DNA of 64,000 nucleotides, from positions 310,001 through 374,000 of the forward strand of contig CAVZIT010000004.1 of NCBI GenBank assembly GCA_963775445.1, in the 5' to 3' direction. This DNA is from Dokdonella_A sp963775445. Its GTDB lineage: Bacteria; Pseudomonadota; Gammaproteobacteria; Xanthomonadales; Rhodanobacteraceae. The translations under genes were made by a program, and so were the position numbers. Below, one piece after another: positions 53,898-61,942 of the stretch. Numbering within the stretch: position 1 is the stretch's first letter; each line of letters starts with the position of its first letter. A model generated the notes under the pieces. The model was given only the letters and a program-made list of their open reading frames with translations. It was not told the DNA's origin and ran no database searches.

Positions 53898-55337
53898 GTG
53901 TCGGGCACTCGTCGTATTCGATTTGAGCCCGGCATCGATGCGACTCTGGCGACGAGCTTGCGCGATATCCAGCTTGAGCTGGGTTTGCCGGGGGCGTTTC
54001 CTTCCGAGGTGGAACGTGCCGCCGAGCAGGCGGCCGCGCATCCGCGTATGCCCGCTGAAGACCGCACCGATATTCCCCTGGTCACAATCGATCCGGCCGG
54101 ATCGATGGATCTGGATCAGGCATTGTTCGTGGAGCGGGCGGATTCGCGATACCGCGTGTATTACGCGATCGCCGATGTCGCCGCCTTCGTCACTGCAGGC
54201 GATCTGGTGGATCTCGAGGCGGGCCGCCGCGGCGAAACGCTGTACGGTGCGAACGCAAAAATCCCGCTGCATCCAAAGGTGCTCTCCGAAAACGCGGCAT
54301 CCTTGTTGCCGGACCAGCTGCGTCCGGCCCTGTTGTGGAGCATCGACCTCGATGACACCGGCGAAATCGTCGCGATTGACGTACGCCGTGCGCGCGTGCG
54401 AAGTCGCGCCAAGCTCGATTACGCGGGTGTGCAAAAGGACGTAAACGGCGGCAGTACCGATCCGCTCTGGGCTGCGCTGCGTGAAGTCGGCGAACTGCGT
54501 CGGCAGCGCGAGCAAATGCGTGGCGGCATCAGTCTGCCGCTGCCCGAGCAGGAACTTCTCGTCGAGAAGGGGCGCTGGCATCTGGCATACCGCGCGCGCC
54601 TGCCGGTCGAGGACTGGAACGAGCAAGTCTCGCTGCTGACCGGCATGGCAGCGGCCTCGCTGATGGTGAAGGGCGGCGTGGGTTTGTTGCGCACGCTGCC
54701 GCCACCCGATCCGCGTGCGATCGAGCGGCTGCGCCTGACGGCAGCGGCGCTCGGGATTGCGTGGGCCGTCGGCGAAACCTATCCTGGTTTCATCCGCTCG
54801 CTGGATCCCGCCAAACCCCCGCATGTCGCCATGCTCGTCGCATGCACCGCGGTGCTGCGCGGAGCCGGCTACGCCGCATTCAACGGCAGCCTGCCGGCGC
54901 AACCGCTGCATTCGGCGGTCGCTGCCGAATACACGCACGTGACGGCACCGCTGCGTCGACTGGTGGATCGCTATTGCGGCGAGGTGTGCGTTGCGCTGTG
55001 CGCGGGGCAGCCGATTCCCGAATGGGCGCTGGCCGCGTTGCCCACTTTGCCGGCTACGATGCAGCAAGCCGATCATCTGGCGAGTCGCTACGAACGAGCG
55101 GTACTCGATCTGGCCGAAGCCTCAATTCTTGCGCCCCGCGTGGGTGAATCGTTTACCGGTACGGTCATCGAAGTCGCCGGCGACAACCCGCACAACGGCA
55201 CGCTGATGTTGCGCGATCCGGCGATCGAGGCGCCGGTTTGTGCGGCTTCGCCATTGCCGCTCGGCAAGGAGGTCGAAGTCAGGTTGGTCGAAGCCGATCC
55301 ATCACGGCGTTCGACACGTTTTGTCATGGCGGGGTGA
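53898..55337 (+). CDS. RNB-domain ribonuclease (RNase II-like, short form)
   Basis: The 479-residue product is an RNB-fold 3'-5' exoribonuclease lacking the cold-shock domains at its N-terminus (E. coli RNase II has 644). The catalytic loop is TIDPAGSMDLDQALF: three of the four usual Asp are present, while the fourth (the second Asp of DD) is Gln, as I recall for the actinobacterial and Deinococcus group. Later segments are LLPDQLRPALLWSIDLD and AEYTHVTAPLRRLVDRY, with the conserved Arg near residue 350, and a C-terminal S1-like stretch GESFTGTVIEVAG. Start GTG 53898. Convergent with DUF1820. Confidence 0.88.
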   Translation: MSGTRRIRFEPGIDATLATSLRDIQLELGLPGAFPSEVERAAEQAAAHPRMPAEDRTDIPLVTIDPAGSMDLDQALFVERADSRYRVYYAIADVAAFVTAGDLVDLEAGRRGETLYGANAKIPLHPKVLSENAASLLPDQLRPALLWSIDLDDTGEIVAIDVRRARVRSRAKLDYAGVQKDVNGGSTDPLWAALREVGELRRQREQMRGGISLPLPEQELLVEKGRWHLAYRARLPVEDWNEQVSLLTGMAAASLMVKGGVGLLRTLPPPDPRAIERLRLTAAALGIAWAVGETYPGFIRSLDPAKPPHVAMLVACTAVLRGAGYAAFNGSLPAQPLHSAVAAEYTHVTAPLRRLVDRYCGEVCVALCAGQPIPEWALAALPTLPATMQQADHLASRYERAVLDLAEASILAPRVGESFTGTVIEVAGDNPHNGTLMLRDPAIEAPVCAASPLPLGKEVEVRLVEADPSRRSTRFVMAG

Positions 55338-55376
55338 TATCGCTGCTGGCTGCCGAGCCGTCGTCGTGTTGATTCG

Positions 55377-55709
55377 TCAATTGCCGCCGCTGCGTGGCGG
55401 CGCGACCGGAAACGGCATGATCTTGTCGCCGCCTTCGGCCTCGTGGATCCTGAGTGCGCCGCGCTTGCCGACTTCCTCGATGCGACCGATCGCCTGCATC
55501 GGCAGATGCAACACACGCGTATCCTTGAATTCGTTGCGCAGCTTTTCCTCGGTCGGATCGATGACACTTGCGGCGCCCGGCGACTCGAATACGAGATCCC
55601 CCACCTCGGTGAAGCCCCACAGCGCGCTCGATGCGACATGACGCGCATAAATTTCGTAGGTCTTTCCCTGCGACAGGAAGCTGACCTTGTAGAGTTTGTT
55701 CTTGCTCAT
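55377..55709 (-). CDS. DUF1820 family protein
   Basis: From ATG 55709 the product has 110 residues and matches DUF1820: KLYKVSFLSQGKTYEIYARHV, SSALWGFTEVGDLVFE and RIHEAEGGDKIMPFPV. It is a conserved cytoplasmic family of unknown function. An upstream in-frame start would add a low-complexity segment overlapping the rhomboid gene, so it is not used. Convergent with the RNB gene and 97 bases after the rhomboid gene on the same strand. Confidence 0.88.
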   Translation of the reverse strand: MSKNKLYKVSFLSQGKTYEIYARHVASSALWGFTEVGDLVFESPGAASVIDPTEEKLRNEFKDTRVLHLPMQAIGRIEEVGKRGALRIHEAEGGDKIMPFPVAPPRSGGN

Positions 55710-55806
55710 GCAGCACCGGCGTTCGGAATGCGACATGCGAGTTTCCGCTTTCCGATTCCGAATCTCAATTCCGTCATTCAGCCGTTTCCATTCGCACGAT
55801 CGGCTT

Positions 55807-56490
55807 TCACTCACGCAAACGCCGCGCCAACGCGCCGCGCGACACGAGCGCAAAGACGATCCCGATCAGGAATCCCGCGATATGCGTCCACCAGGCAACG
55901 GCACCGAACGCCGGACCCACGAACGTGAACATCAGTTGCAGCAACACCCAGAAACCGATCAGCAGTGGCGCCGGCACGCGCACGAATTCGAGAAACACGC
56001 CGAGTGGCAGCACCAGGCCCAGGCGCGCGCGCGGGAACAACACGAGATAGGCGCCGACGACGGCCGATACCGCGCCGCTCGATCCAACGATCGGTGCGCT
56101 GGTGCCCGACAGGGTCAACGCGCCGACGAGATTGGCCAATGCACCACCGATGACGAACAGCAACAGGAACCGGCTGAATCCGAGCGCGCGTTCGGCTGTT
56201 ACTCCAAACACGATCAGGAACAACAAATTGCCGGTCAGGTGCAGCCAGTCGGCATGGATGAACAAGGCGGTGACCAGTCGTGCAGCGCGCAATTCGGTCA
56301 ATTGCTGCGACCATGGCGCACTCCTGTCGAGCAAGGTGGACGGCACCGTGCCCCAGCGAGTCAAGATGCGCAGGCGTTCGCCCGGCGGTTCGCCGGTCAA
56401 CCACAGGAACACGATGACACAGACCGCAACGATCAGCAGCGTCGCCCACGGGGCCCTCGGTTTGCGTCGGCTGGGCAGATGCACAAACAC
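55807..56490 (-). CDS. Rhomboid family intramembrane serine protease
   Basis: The 227-residue membrane protein has six predicted helices. The catalytic serine is in IVGSSGAVSAVVGAY (GxSG) and the catalytic histidine in AWWTHIAGFLIGI. It also has FIHADWLHLTGNLLFLIVFG, the loop typical of family members. It cleaves substrates within the membrane; the substrates are unknown. It is downstream of gspB on the same strand, about 20 bases away, which may mean an operon with the gspA-gspB pair. Confidence 0.92.
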   Translation of the reverse strand: MFVHLPSRRKPRAPWATLLIVAVCVIVFLWLTGEPPGERLRILTRWGTVPSTLLDRSAPWSQQLTELRAARLVTALFIHADWLHLTGNLLFLIVFGVTAERALGFSRFLLLFVIGGALANLVGALTLSGTSAPIVGSSGAVSAVVGAYLVLFPRARLGLVLPLGVFLEFVRVPAPLLIGFWVLLQLMFTFVGPAFGAVAWWTHIAGFLIGIVFALVSRGALARRLRE

Positions 56491-56511
56491 GCAATCGCTG
56501 TCCGTCGGTTG

Positions 56512-57360
56512 TCAACGACCGTCGCGAGGCAGCAGGAAGCGTTTACCTTTGTAATCGAGCACCACGCCATCCGGCCGGATTTCGACGATACTGAGGTCAT
56601 CCGCCAAGGCATCGCCTTCCACATGGCGATCGCCGTTGATGACCACGAAGCGCTGCGTGGGGTCAGCCGAATACACATGCATGATCAGCGAGAGCTTCGG
56701 CAGCGCGGTGCGCGTCGACAACGGGAGTTCCCAGACCATGGGCAACTCGCCGGCTTTCGTTCCAGCTCCGTTTGCTTGCGACTTGGCAGATCCGGTGGGA
56801 CTCTTCGTCCCCGCGCTTCCCGCCTTCGGTGTGGATGTGGCTGCGGTCGGCGCAGCGTGCGCGCCGGATTTGGGCGGCGGCCTGATCGGAGTCAATGCTT
56901 TCGGTGGCGGTGGCAGTGCGTTCCCTCTCGCCGTGCTTGCCTGCTGCCGCCCCGGTAAGGCTTCGGAACCACCGACATGGCCATTCCGGGGTTTAGTCGT
57001 TGAGGTGACGCTCGCCGGATTCGATACGCCGGCTGTTGGCGGTTTTGCATGGGTTGCCGCAGTGCGCTGCAACGCGCCGCGCGTTGCAGCGGGAATGCGC
57101 CGATTCGTGATGGGTCGGGTATTTGCCGCGGTTTGAGCCGCGCGCGTCTCGGCGCCGGTGCCGGGCTGATCCGCGTAATGGCGCTGAGACTCGATGACGA
57201 ACCAGCCGCAGGCGGCAACCGCCCCGGCAAACAGACCCCCCACGATCGGCAACCAACGCCGGCGTCGATGCGTTGGCGGCATCGGCGTACCCAGTTGCGG
57301 GACCTCGCCGAGGCGGCGCTGCTGTTCGGATTTCTTCAAGGCTTCGAGGATCAGCGACAT
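56512..57360 (-). CDS. gspB: General secretion pathway protein B-like (GspB)
   Basis: The 282-residue product has the diagnostic N-terminus MSLILEALKKSEQQRRLGEVP, one membrane helix (about 37-55), a long low-complexity Ala/Thr/Pro/Lys linker (about 60-200) and a C-terminal GspB domain with LPKLSLIMHVYSADPTQRFVVING and VLDYKGKRFLLP. GspB works with GspA to help assemble the outer-membrane secretin of type II secretion. It is located after gspA, with a repeat-containing spacer. No other type II secretion gene is in the window. Confidence 0.87.
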   Translation of the reverse strand: MSLILEALKKSEQQRRLGEVPQLGTPMPPTHRRRRWLPIVGGLFAGAVAACGWFVIESQRHYADQPGTGAETRAAQTAANTRPITNRRIPAATRGALQRTAATHAKPPTAGVSNPASVTSTTKPRNGHVGGSEALPGRQQASTARGNALPPPPKALTPIRPPPKSGAHAAPTAATSTPKAGSAGTKSPTGSAKSQANGAGTKAGELPMVWELPLSTRTALPKLSLIMHVYSADPTQRFVVINGDRHVEGDALADDLSIVEIRPDGVVLDYKGKRFLLPRDGR

Positions 57361-57372
57361 GGGTTTCCCGGG

Positions 57373-57479
57373 TTTCAGTCCAGCGTGTTCGGTCGAGCAT
57401 GTTCAAGTCCAGCGTGTTTCAGTCGAGCATGTTCCAGTCCAGCGTGTTTCAGTCCAGCGTGTTTCAGTCCAGCGTGCGG
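57373..57479. repeat. 15-bp tandem repeat between gspA and gspB
   Basis: About seven copies of a 15-base unit (plus strand: GTTTCAGTCCAGCGT), with variants GTTTCAGTCGAGCAT and a 14-base form. Read on the minus strand, the unit is ACGCTGGACTGAAAC, which repeats the last codons of gspA: T-L-D-stop. The array therefore looks like slippage expansion of the gene end. It is not a CRISPR because there are no spacers. Confidence 0.9.
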
Positions 57480-59050
57480 GCCAGGTGCGGGCCGGCATCA
57501 TCGAGCGCCGACAGGGCAAACAGCGTTTCCGGCCCGATGATGCCGTCGGCACGGATGCCATAGGCCTGCTGCAACTTGCGCACGCGCTGCTCTAGCGCGG
57601 CATCGAATAACGCAGGCCCGCGGTCGGCCGAGCGCTGTCCGTCGAAATCGTCGAGCCGACGTTTGACCCAGGCGACGCCGGCCCCGGCATCGCCCAGTTT
57701 GAGTGTAGCCGGTACGCTCGATGGCAGGCGCCACAAGGCCACAAAGTCGCCATTCCAGAACTTCGACAGCGAACGGCGCGCAAGTTCATGACGTTGCCCG
57801 GCAAGGTCCAGCCGGACCTTGTCGCGCCCTACGCCCTGCAGTATCGCGTACGCGATCTTGTCGCCATGCGGCAGCAGCAGGATCAACGGGCGATCGAAAC
57901 GGGCGAGTTGCTCGAGCGAGGCATGGCCGCTCAGGCAATCGAGGCCGGGTACGATCACGGGTGCGCAACGACTCGCTTCGTCGACCGTCACGTTATCCGA
58001 ATCGACCTGCCAGCGCGCGAGCATCTGGGTGAATGCGCCAAGCTCGGATTCGCCGATCGTTGCAAGCTGGCTGCCCAGTTGGGCCACGCCCGCGTCCACG
58101 ACAGCGGGCTTTGCGATCGGCGCGGGAGGTGGTAGCGGCAATCGCCGCGCCCACCAAAGACCGCCGGCGGCGAGCGCGATCCCAATCACGCCTGCCGCGA
58201 CCCAGGGACCGTAGCGGCGCAACAGATAGCGGGCATGGCCGGGCAGCGTTTCATCGGCTGCACGATGCACGAGTCGCTCGCCGAGCGAGGGCTGCTCCCG
58301 CGCGTAGCCTGCCATGAGCGCACGATCGGCGATGACGTTGATCAGACGCGGAATGCCACCCGATCGCTGGTACAAGGCGCGCAGGCCCAGCCGCGAAAAC
58401 GGAACGCGCGCGCAACCGGCCACGGCCATCCGATGGCGCGCGTACGCCTCGCTCTCGGCGGCATCGAGCGGTGTGAGGTGATAGCGCGCGGTAATTCGCT
58501 GGGCTAGCTGGCGCAGGCCGGGCTCCGCCAGCATTTCGCGCAGTTCGGGCTGACCGAGCAGAATGATCTGCAACAGCTTCTGCGTCGGTGTTTCGAGATT
58601 GGTCAGCAGCCGGACCTGTTCGAGGGCAGCCGGCGAGAGGTTCTGCGCCTCATCGACGATCAATACGACGCGCAGTCCCTGCGCGTAAGCGTCGAGCAGA
58701 AATGTGTTGAGCGTGTCGGTCAGCGCCTTGAGATTGCCGCGCTGACCCGCGATGTCGAGCTTGAGCTCCTCGCAGACGGTCTCGACCAGTTCAACGGGCG
58801 ACAAACGCGGATTGAGCACCAGCGCCACGCGCGTGTATTCTGGCAATTGCTCGAGCAACAAACGTGACAGCGTGGTCTTGCCGGTGCCGACTTCGCCGGT
58901 CAATTGCACGAACCCGCCGCTGCCGCCCTTGCCGACGCCGTACAGCAGGTGCGCGAGCGCATCGCGGTGGCGTTCGGACAGGAACACATACCGCGGATCC
59001 GGCGTGATCGAGAACGGGGGCTCCTTGAGTCCGTAATAATCCAGGTACAT
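57464..59050 (-). CDS. gspA: ExeA/GspA-type AAA ATPase with peptidoglycan-binding domain
   Basis: The 528-residue product starts MYLDYYGLKEPPFSITPDPR, the classic ExeA N-terminus. Walker A is GEVGTGKTT near residue 50, Walker B is RVVLIVDEAQN near 125, and GQPELREML is the sensor region. A membrane helix (VAAGVIGIALAAGGLWW) is near residue 280. The periplasmic part has a C39-like segment and a C-terminal peptidoglycan-binding domain (RVRKLQQAYGIRADGIIGPETLFAL). It is thought to open the wall for secretin assembly together with GspB. The stop codon region overlaps the tandem repeat. Both are in this order in type II secretion relatives such as exeAB. Confidence 0.93.
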   Translation of the reverse strand: MYLDYYGLKEPPFSITPDPRYVFLSERHRDALAHLLYGVGKGGSGGFVQLTGEVGTGKTTLSRLLLEQLPEYTRVALVLNPRLSPVELVETVCEELKLDIAGQRGNLKALTDTLNTFLLDAYAQGLRVVLIVDEAQNLSPAALEQVRLLTNLETPTQKLLQIILLGQPELREMLAEPGLRQLAQRITARYHLTPLDAAESEAYARHRMAVAGCARVPFSRLGLRALYQRSGGIPRLINVIADRALMAGYAREQPSLGERLVHRAADETLPGHARYLLRRYGPWVAAGVIGIALAAGGLWWARRLPLPPPAPIAKPAVVDAGVAQLGSQLATIGESELGAFTQMLARWQVDSDNVTVDEASRCAPVIVPGLDCLSGHASLEQLARFDRPLILLLPHGDKIAYAILQGVGRDKVRLDLAGQRHELARRSLSKFWNGDFVALWRLPSSVPATLKLGDAGAGVAWVKRRLDDFDGQRSADRGPALFDAALEQRVRKLQQAYGIRADGIIGPETLFALSALDDAGPHLARTLD

Positions 59051-59427
59051 GCGCCTACTTTAACCCGCATTTCCGGTGCATCCGCCAGCGCGCGCGGCGA
59101 TACCCCGGTTTTCGGCGCGCGCAGCATTGCCGGTGTCGGGGCAACCGTGCAGGGTTCGATCGCCAGGTGCCGTGAGGGGATTCAGTTGGCGATGTCATGA
59201 GGGTGTCCGGCTGCGGTCGCGAGCGATCGCGAGTGGACACCTCGCCATTTGCGCGCAGGCGAACCGACGGTCGGCTGGTCGCGGGAAACCGCATGAACTC
59301 GGGCACTTTCGGAGCGCATTGGAGAGTGGACGCCCCCAATTCCGGTGGTATGCGACTTGCTTTGCGCATGGCTTCCAACGCAAACGACGCGTTTCGCATC
59401 CAATCGTCTTGACGAGGACACGCACTC
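59051..59427. other. Intergenic region between gspA and the permease gene
   Basis: About 375 bases separate two divergent genes. No supported gene is seen: a 71-codon open frame (59197-59412) is Arg/Ser-rich and unconvincing. A GAGGA ribosome-binding site lies just before 59428. The promoters of both genes must lie here. Confidence 0.5.
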
Positions 59428-61842
59428 ATGCAATCGAACCCAATCCAGGATTTGCGCTTTGCGCTGCGCAGTCTGCGCGCTCGAAGCGGCACTGCGCTGA
59501 TCGCGATCGTCACGCTGGCTTGCGGCCTCGGTGCGGCGGCGGCGATCGCGAGCGTGGTCGATGCCGTCCTGGTACGCGACCTTGCGTACCCGCATTCCGA
59601 GCAACTGGTCCAGATCAAGGAAGTCGGCGACAGCGGCCGCAAAATGCCGGTCGCGGGGCCCAATTTCCGCGATCTCGCAGCGGCCAACAGTCAATTCACC
59701 GGACTTGCCGCATATGGCGGTAGCAGCGGATCGATTGCAAGCAAGAACGCGGTGACGCGGGGCGACGGCTATATCGTGACGGGCGATTTTTTCCGGGTCC
59801 TCGGCGTGTCGCCCGTGCGCGGGCGCGCCATTGGTCCGGACGAGCACGGGCACGTCGCGGTGGTCAGCCATGCGCTCTGGAGCGGACTGCTCGGTGCGCC
59901 CGAAAATCTTGCGAACACCCAAATCGATCTTTTCGGCGAACGCTTCACCGTCATCGGCGTGATGCCAAGCGGGCTCGCGTTCCCGCCCGGCGCGTCGGCG
60001 TGGATTCCCGCCAGCCTGTATCCGCCGAACACGTCACGCACGGCGCATAACTGGCAGGTGATCGGCCGCCTGAAGGACGCCGACGCGCTACCCGTGGCGC
60101 AAACGGCAGCGAATGACCTCGCTGCGCGGCTCAAGCGCGAACTCGGCAGTAACACCGATGCGACCGGCTTCGCGCTTACGCCATTGCGCGACGCCCTGGT
60201 CGCGCCGGCTCGAACGGCCCTGCTTGTGCTCGGTGCGGGCGCTGCATTTTTGCTGCTCATTGCGGCGACCAACACGATCAACCTGTTGATGGCGATGATC
60301 TGGTCGCGCGGGCGCGAACTCGCGATCCGTTCCGCGCTCGGTGCCGGCAAACGTCGCTTGCTGCGGCAAGTCGTGATCGAGAGCTTCCTGATCACGGGCG
60401 CGGCAACGGTACTCGGCGTGATCATCGCCCGCCTCGGCCTCGGGACGCTGGTGCGTCTGGCCGGCACGAGCCTGCCGCGGGCCAGCGAAATCCATCTCGA
60501 TTCGCGCATCGTGCTCGCGATGCTCATCGTGGCGGCGTTGCTTGCGATCGTGATCGGGGCGATCAGCGCCTGGAACAGCCTGGGCCGCGCTGATGTTGGC
60601 GAATTGCGCGAAACCGGCCGTGGCGTTTCGCTCGGGCGCGGCAGTCATCGGTTGCGTGCCGCTCTGCTCGTCGCACAGACCGCGGTCACCACGCTATTGC
60701 TGGTCGGCGCGGGTCTCCTCGGTCATACGTTTCTCGAATTGCTGCGCGTCGATCCGGGATTCCAGCCGCAAGGCGCCTTGGCCGTGCAGATGTCGCTGCC
60801 GCAGGCGAACGATGAGGCCGGCAAACGCCGGCTCGCCGCGCACCTTCGCGAACTGATGGGAGATATTACGCAGCTGCCCGGCGTCAGCGCGGTCGGAGGC
60901 ACCAATGCGCTGCCGCTCACGGACGATGGCGCCAATGGATCGTTCTTCGGCCCCAGCGTGCGCAGCATGGACGACATGCGCGGCAATCCGAAATCGCTCG
61001 GGTATGCCGAGTACCGCGTAGCCAGCGCCGACTACTTTTCGGCCATCGGCATTCCGCTCGAACGCGGGCGCAGCTTCCGCGCCACCGACGGTGCCGACAC
61101 GCAACCGGTCGCAATGGTCAGCCGTTCGCTCGCACGCAAGACCTGGGGTGAGGGCAATACGATCGGTCAGCAGATCCAGTTCGGCAACATGGACGGTGAC
61201 ACCCGTTTGTTGACGGTGGTCGGGATCGTCGGCGATGTGCATCAGCGCGGGCTCGATGAGCCCGCGCGCGATACGGTCTATGTCGACGTCAACCAGCGCC
61301 CGCAAGCCGCGGCCGATTTCAGCATGGTCGTGCGTACCAAACTGCCGATCGCCACGTCAAGTTCGACGCTGCGCGCCACACTCGATCGTGTGGCCAAGGA
61401 CGTGCCTTACAAGCTCGAACCGCTGGAGTCCGTGTATGCCGCTTCCCTCGACGACCATCGCTTTGCGCTGATGCTGTTCGGCGTATTCGCGGCGATTGCC
61501 CTCGCGCTCGCGCTCGGCGGCATCTATGGGCTCATGTCGTTCGCGGTTGGCGAGCGGCGGCCCGAATTCGCGCTGCGTCAGGCACTCGGCTCGTCGCGTC
61601 GGCAGATCCTGCTGCTGGTGCTCCGACGCGGCCTCGGCGTAGGAGCCATCGGCATCGCGGCGGGGCTCATCGTCGCGCTCGCGCTCGGCCGGACGATGCA
61701 CAGCCTGCTGTTCGGTGTGGCGGCGTGGGATCCGTTGACACTGGCGGCGACCGCGCTGGTGCTCCTCGGTGCGCTTGCGGTCGGCTGCGTGATTCCAGCC
61801 CGGCGTGCCGCGGCGATTGCGCCGCGAAGCGCTCTGGGCTGA
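59428..61842 (+). CDS. ABC transporter permease, MacB/FtsX-type (ADOP family)
   Basis: The 804-residue product matches the large permeases of the MacB/FtsX group that have two FtsX cores and two MacB periplasmic domains: FALRSLRARSGTALIAIVTLACG at the start, YIVTGDFFRVLGVSPVRGRAI, SRGRELAIRSALGAGKRRLLRQ, RVASADYFSAIGIPLERGRSF, and a last FtsX core (RRPEFALRQALGSSRRQILLL). Members are common in Acidobacteria and other groups as orphan permeases. No ATPase or membrane-fusion gene is adjacent, so its partner is elsewhere or it works alone. The substrate is unknown. Confidence 0.88.
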   Translation: MQSNPIQDLRFALRSLRARSGTALIAIVTLACGLGAAAAIASVVDAVLVRDLAYPHSEQLVQIKEVGDSGRKMPVAGPNFRDLAAANSQFTGLAAYGGSSGSIASKNAVTRGDGYIVTGDFFRVLGVSPVRGRAIGPDEHGHVAVVSHALWSGLLGAPENLANTQIDLFGERFTVIGVMPSGLAFPPGASAWIPASLYPPNTSRTAHNWQVIGRLKDADALPVAQTAANDLAARLKRELGSNTDATGFALTPLRDALVAPARTALLVLGAGAAFLLLIAATNTINLLMAMIWSRGRELAIRSALGAGKRRLLRQVVIESFLITGAATVLGVIIARLGLGTLVRLAGTSLPRASEIHLDSRIVLAMLIVAALLAIVIGAISAWNSLGRADVGELRETGRGVSLGRGSHRLRAALLVAQTAVTTLLLVGAGLLGHTFLELLRVDPGFQPQGALAVQMSLPQANDEAGKRRLAAHLRELMGDITQLPGVSAVGGTNALPLTDDGANGSFFGPSVRSMDDMRGNPKSLGYAEYRVASADYFSAIGIPLERGRSFRATDGADTQPVAMVSRSLARKTWGEGNTIGQQIQFGNMDGDTRLLTVVGIVGDVHQRGLDEPARDTVYVDVNQRPQAAADFSMVVRTKLPIATSSSTLRATLDRVAKDVPYKLEPLESVYAASLDDHRFALMLFGVFAAIALALALGGIYGLMSFAVGERRPEFALRQALGSSRRQILLLVLRRGLGVGAIGIAAGLIVALALGRTMHSLLFGVAAWDPLTLAATALVLLGALAVGCVIPARRAAAIAPRSALG

Positions 61843-61942
61843 CTCCCCGCCGCCGCCGATTAACCCATCGTCCCCGCAGCGTGAACTGCGTCACGCTTCG
61901 ACATATACTGGAAACGCGCGTTGCGGATGCATGGGGGGAGGG

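Noticed and set aside
53814..55076. A 420-codon antisense frame opposite the RNB gene
   Set aside because: The RNB frame shows catalytic motifs while this frame has none.
55696..56958. A 420-codon plus-strand frame opposite the rhomboid and gspB genes
   Set aside because: Gln/Arg/His-rich low-complexity product; both minus-strand genes are clear.
57373..57479. CRISPR-like repeat array
   Set aside because: The 15-bp units are contiguous without spacers and copy the end of gspA.
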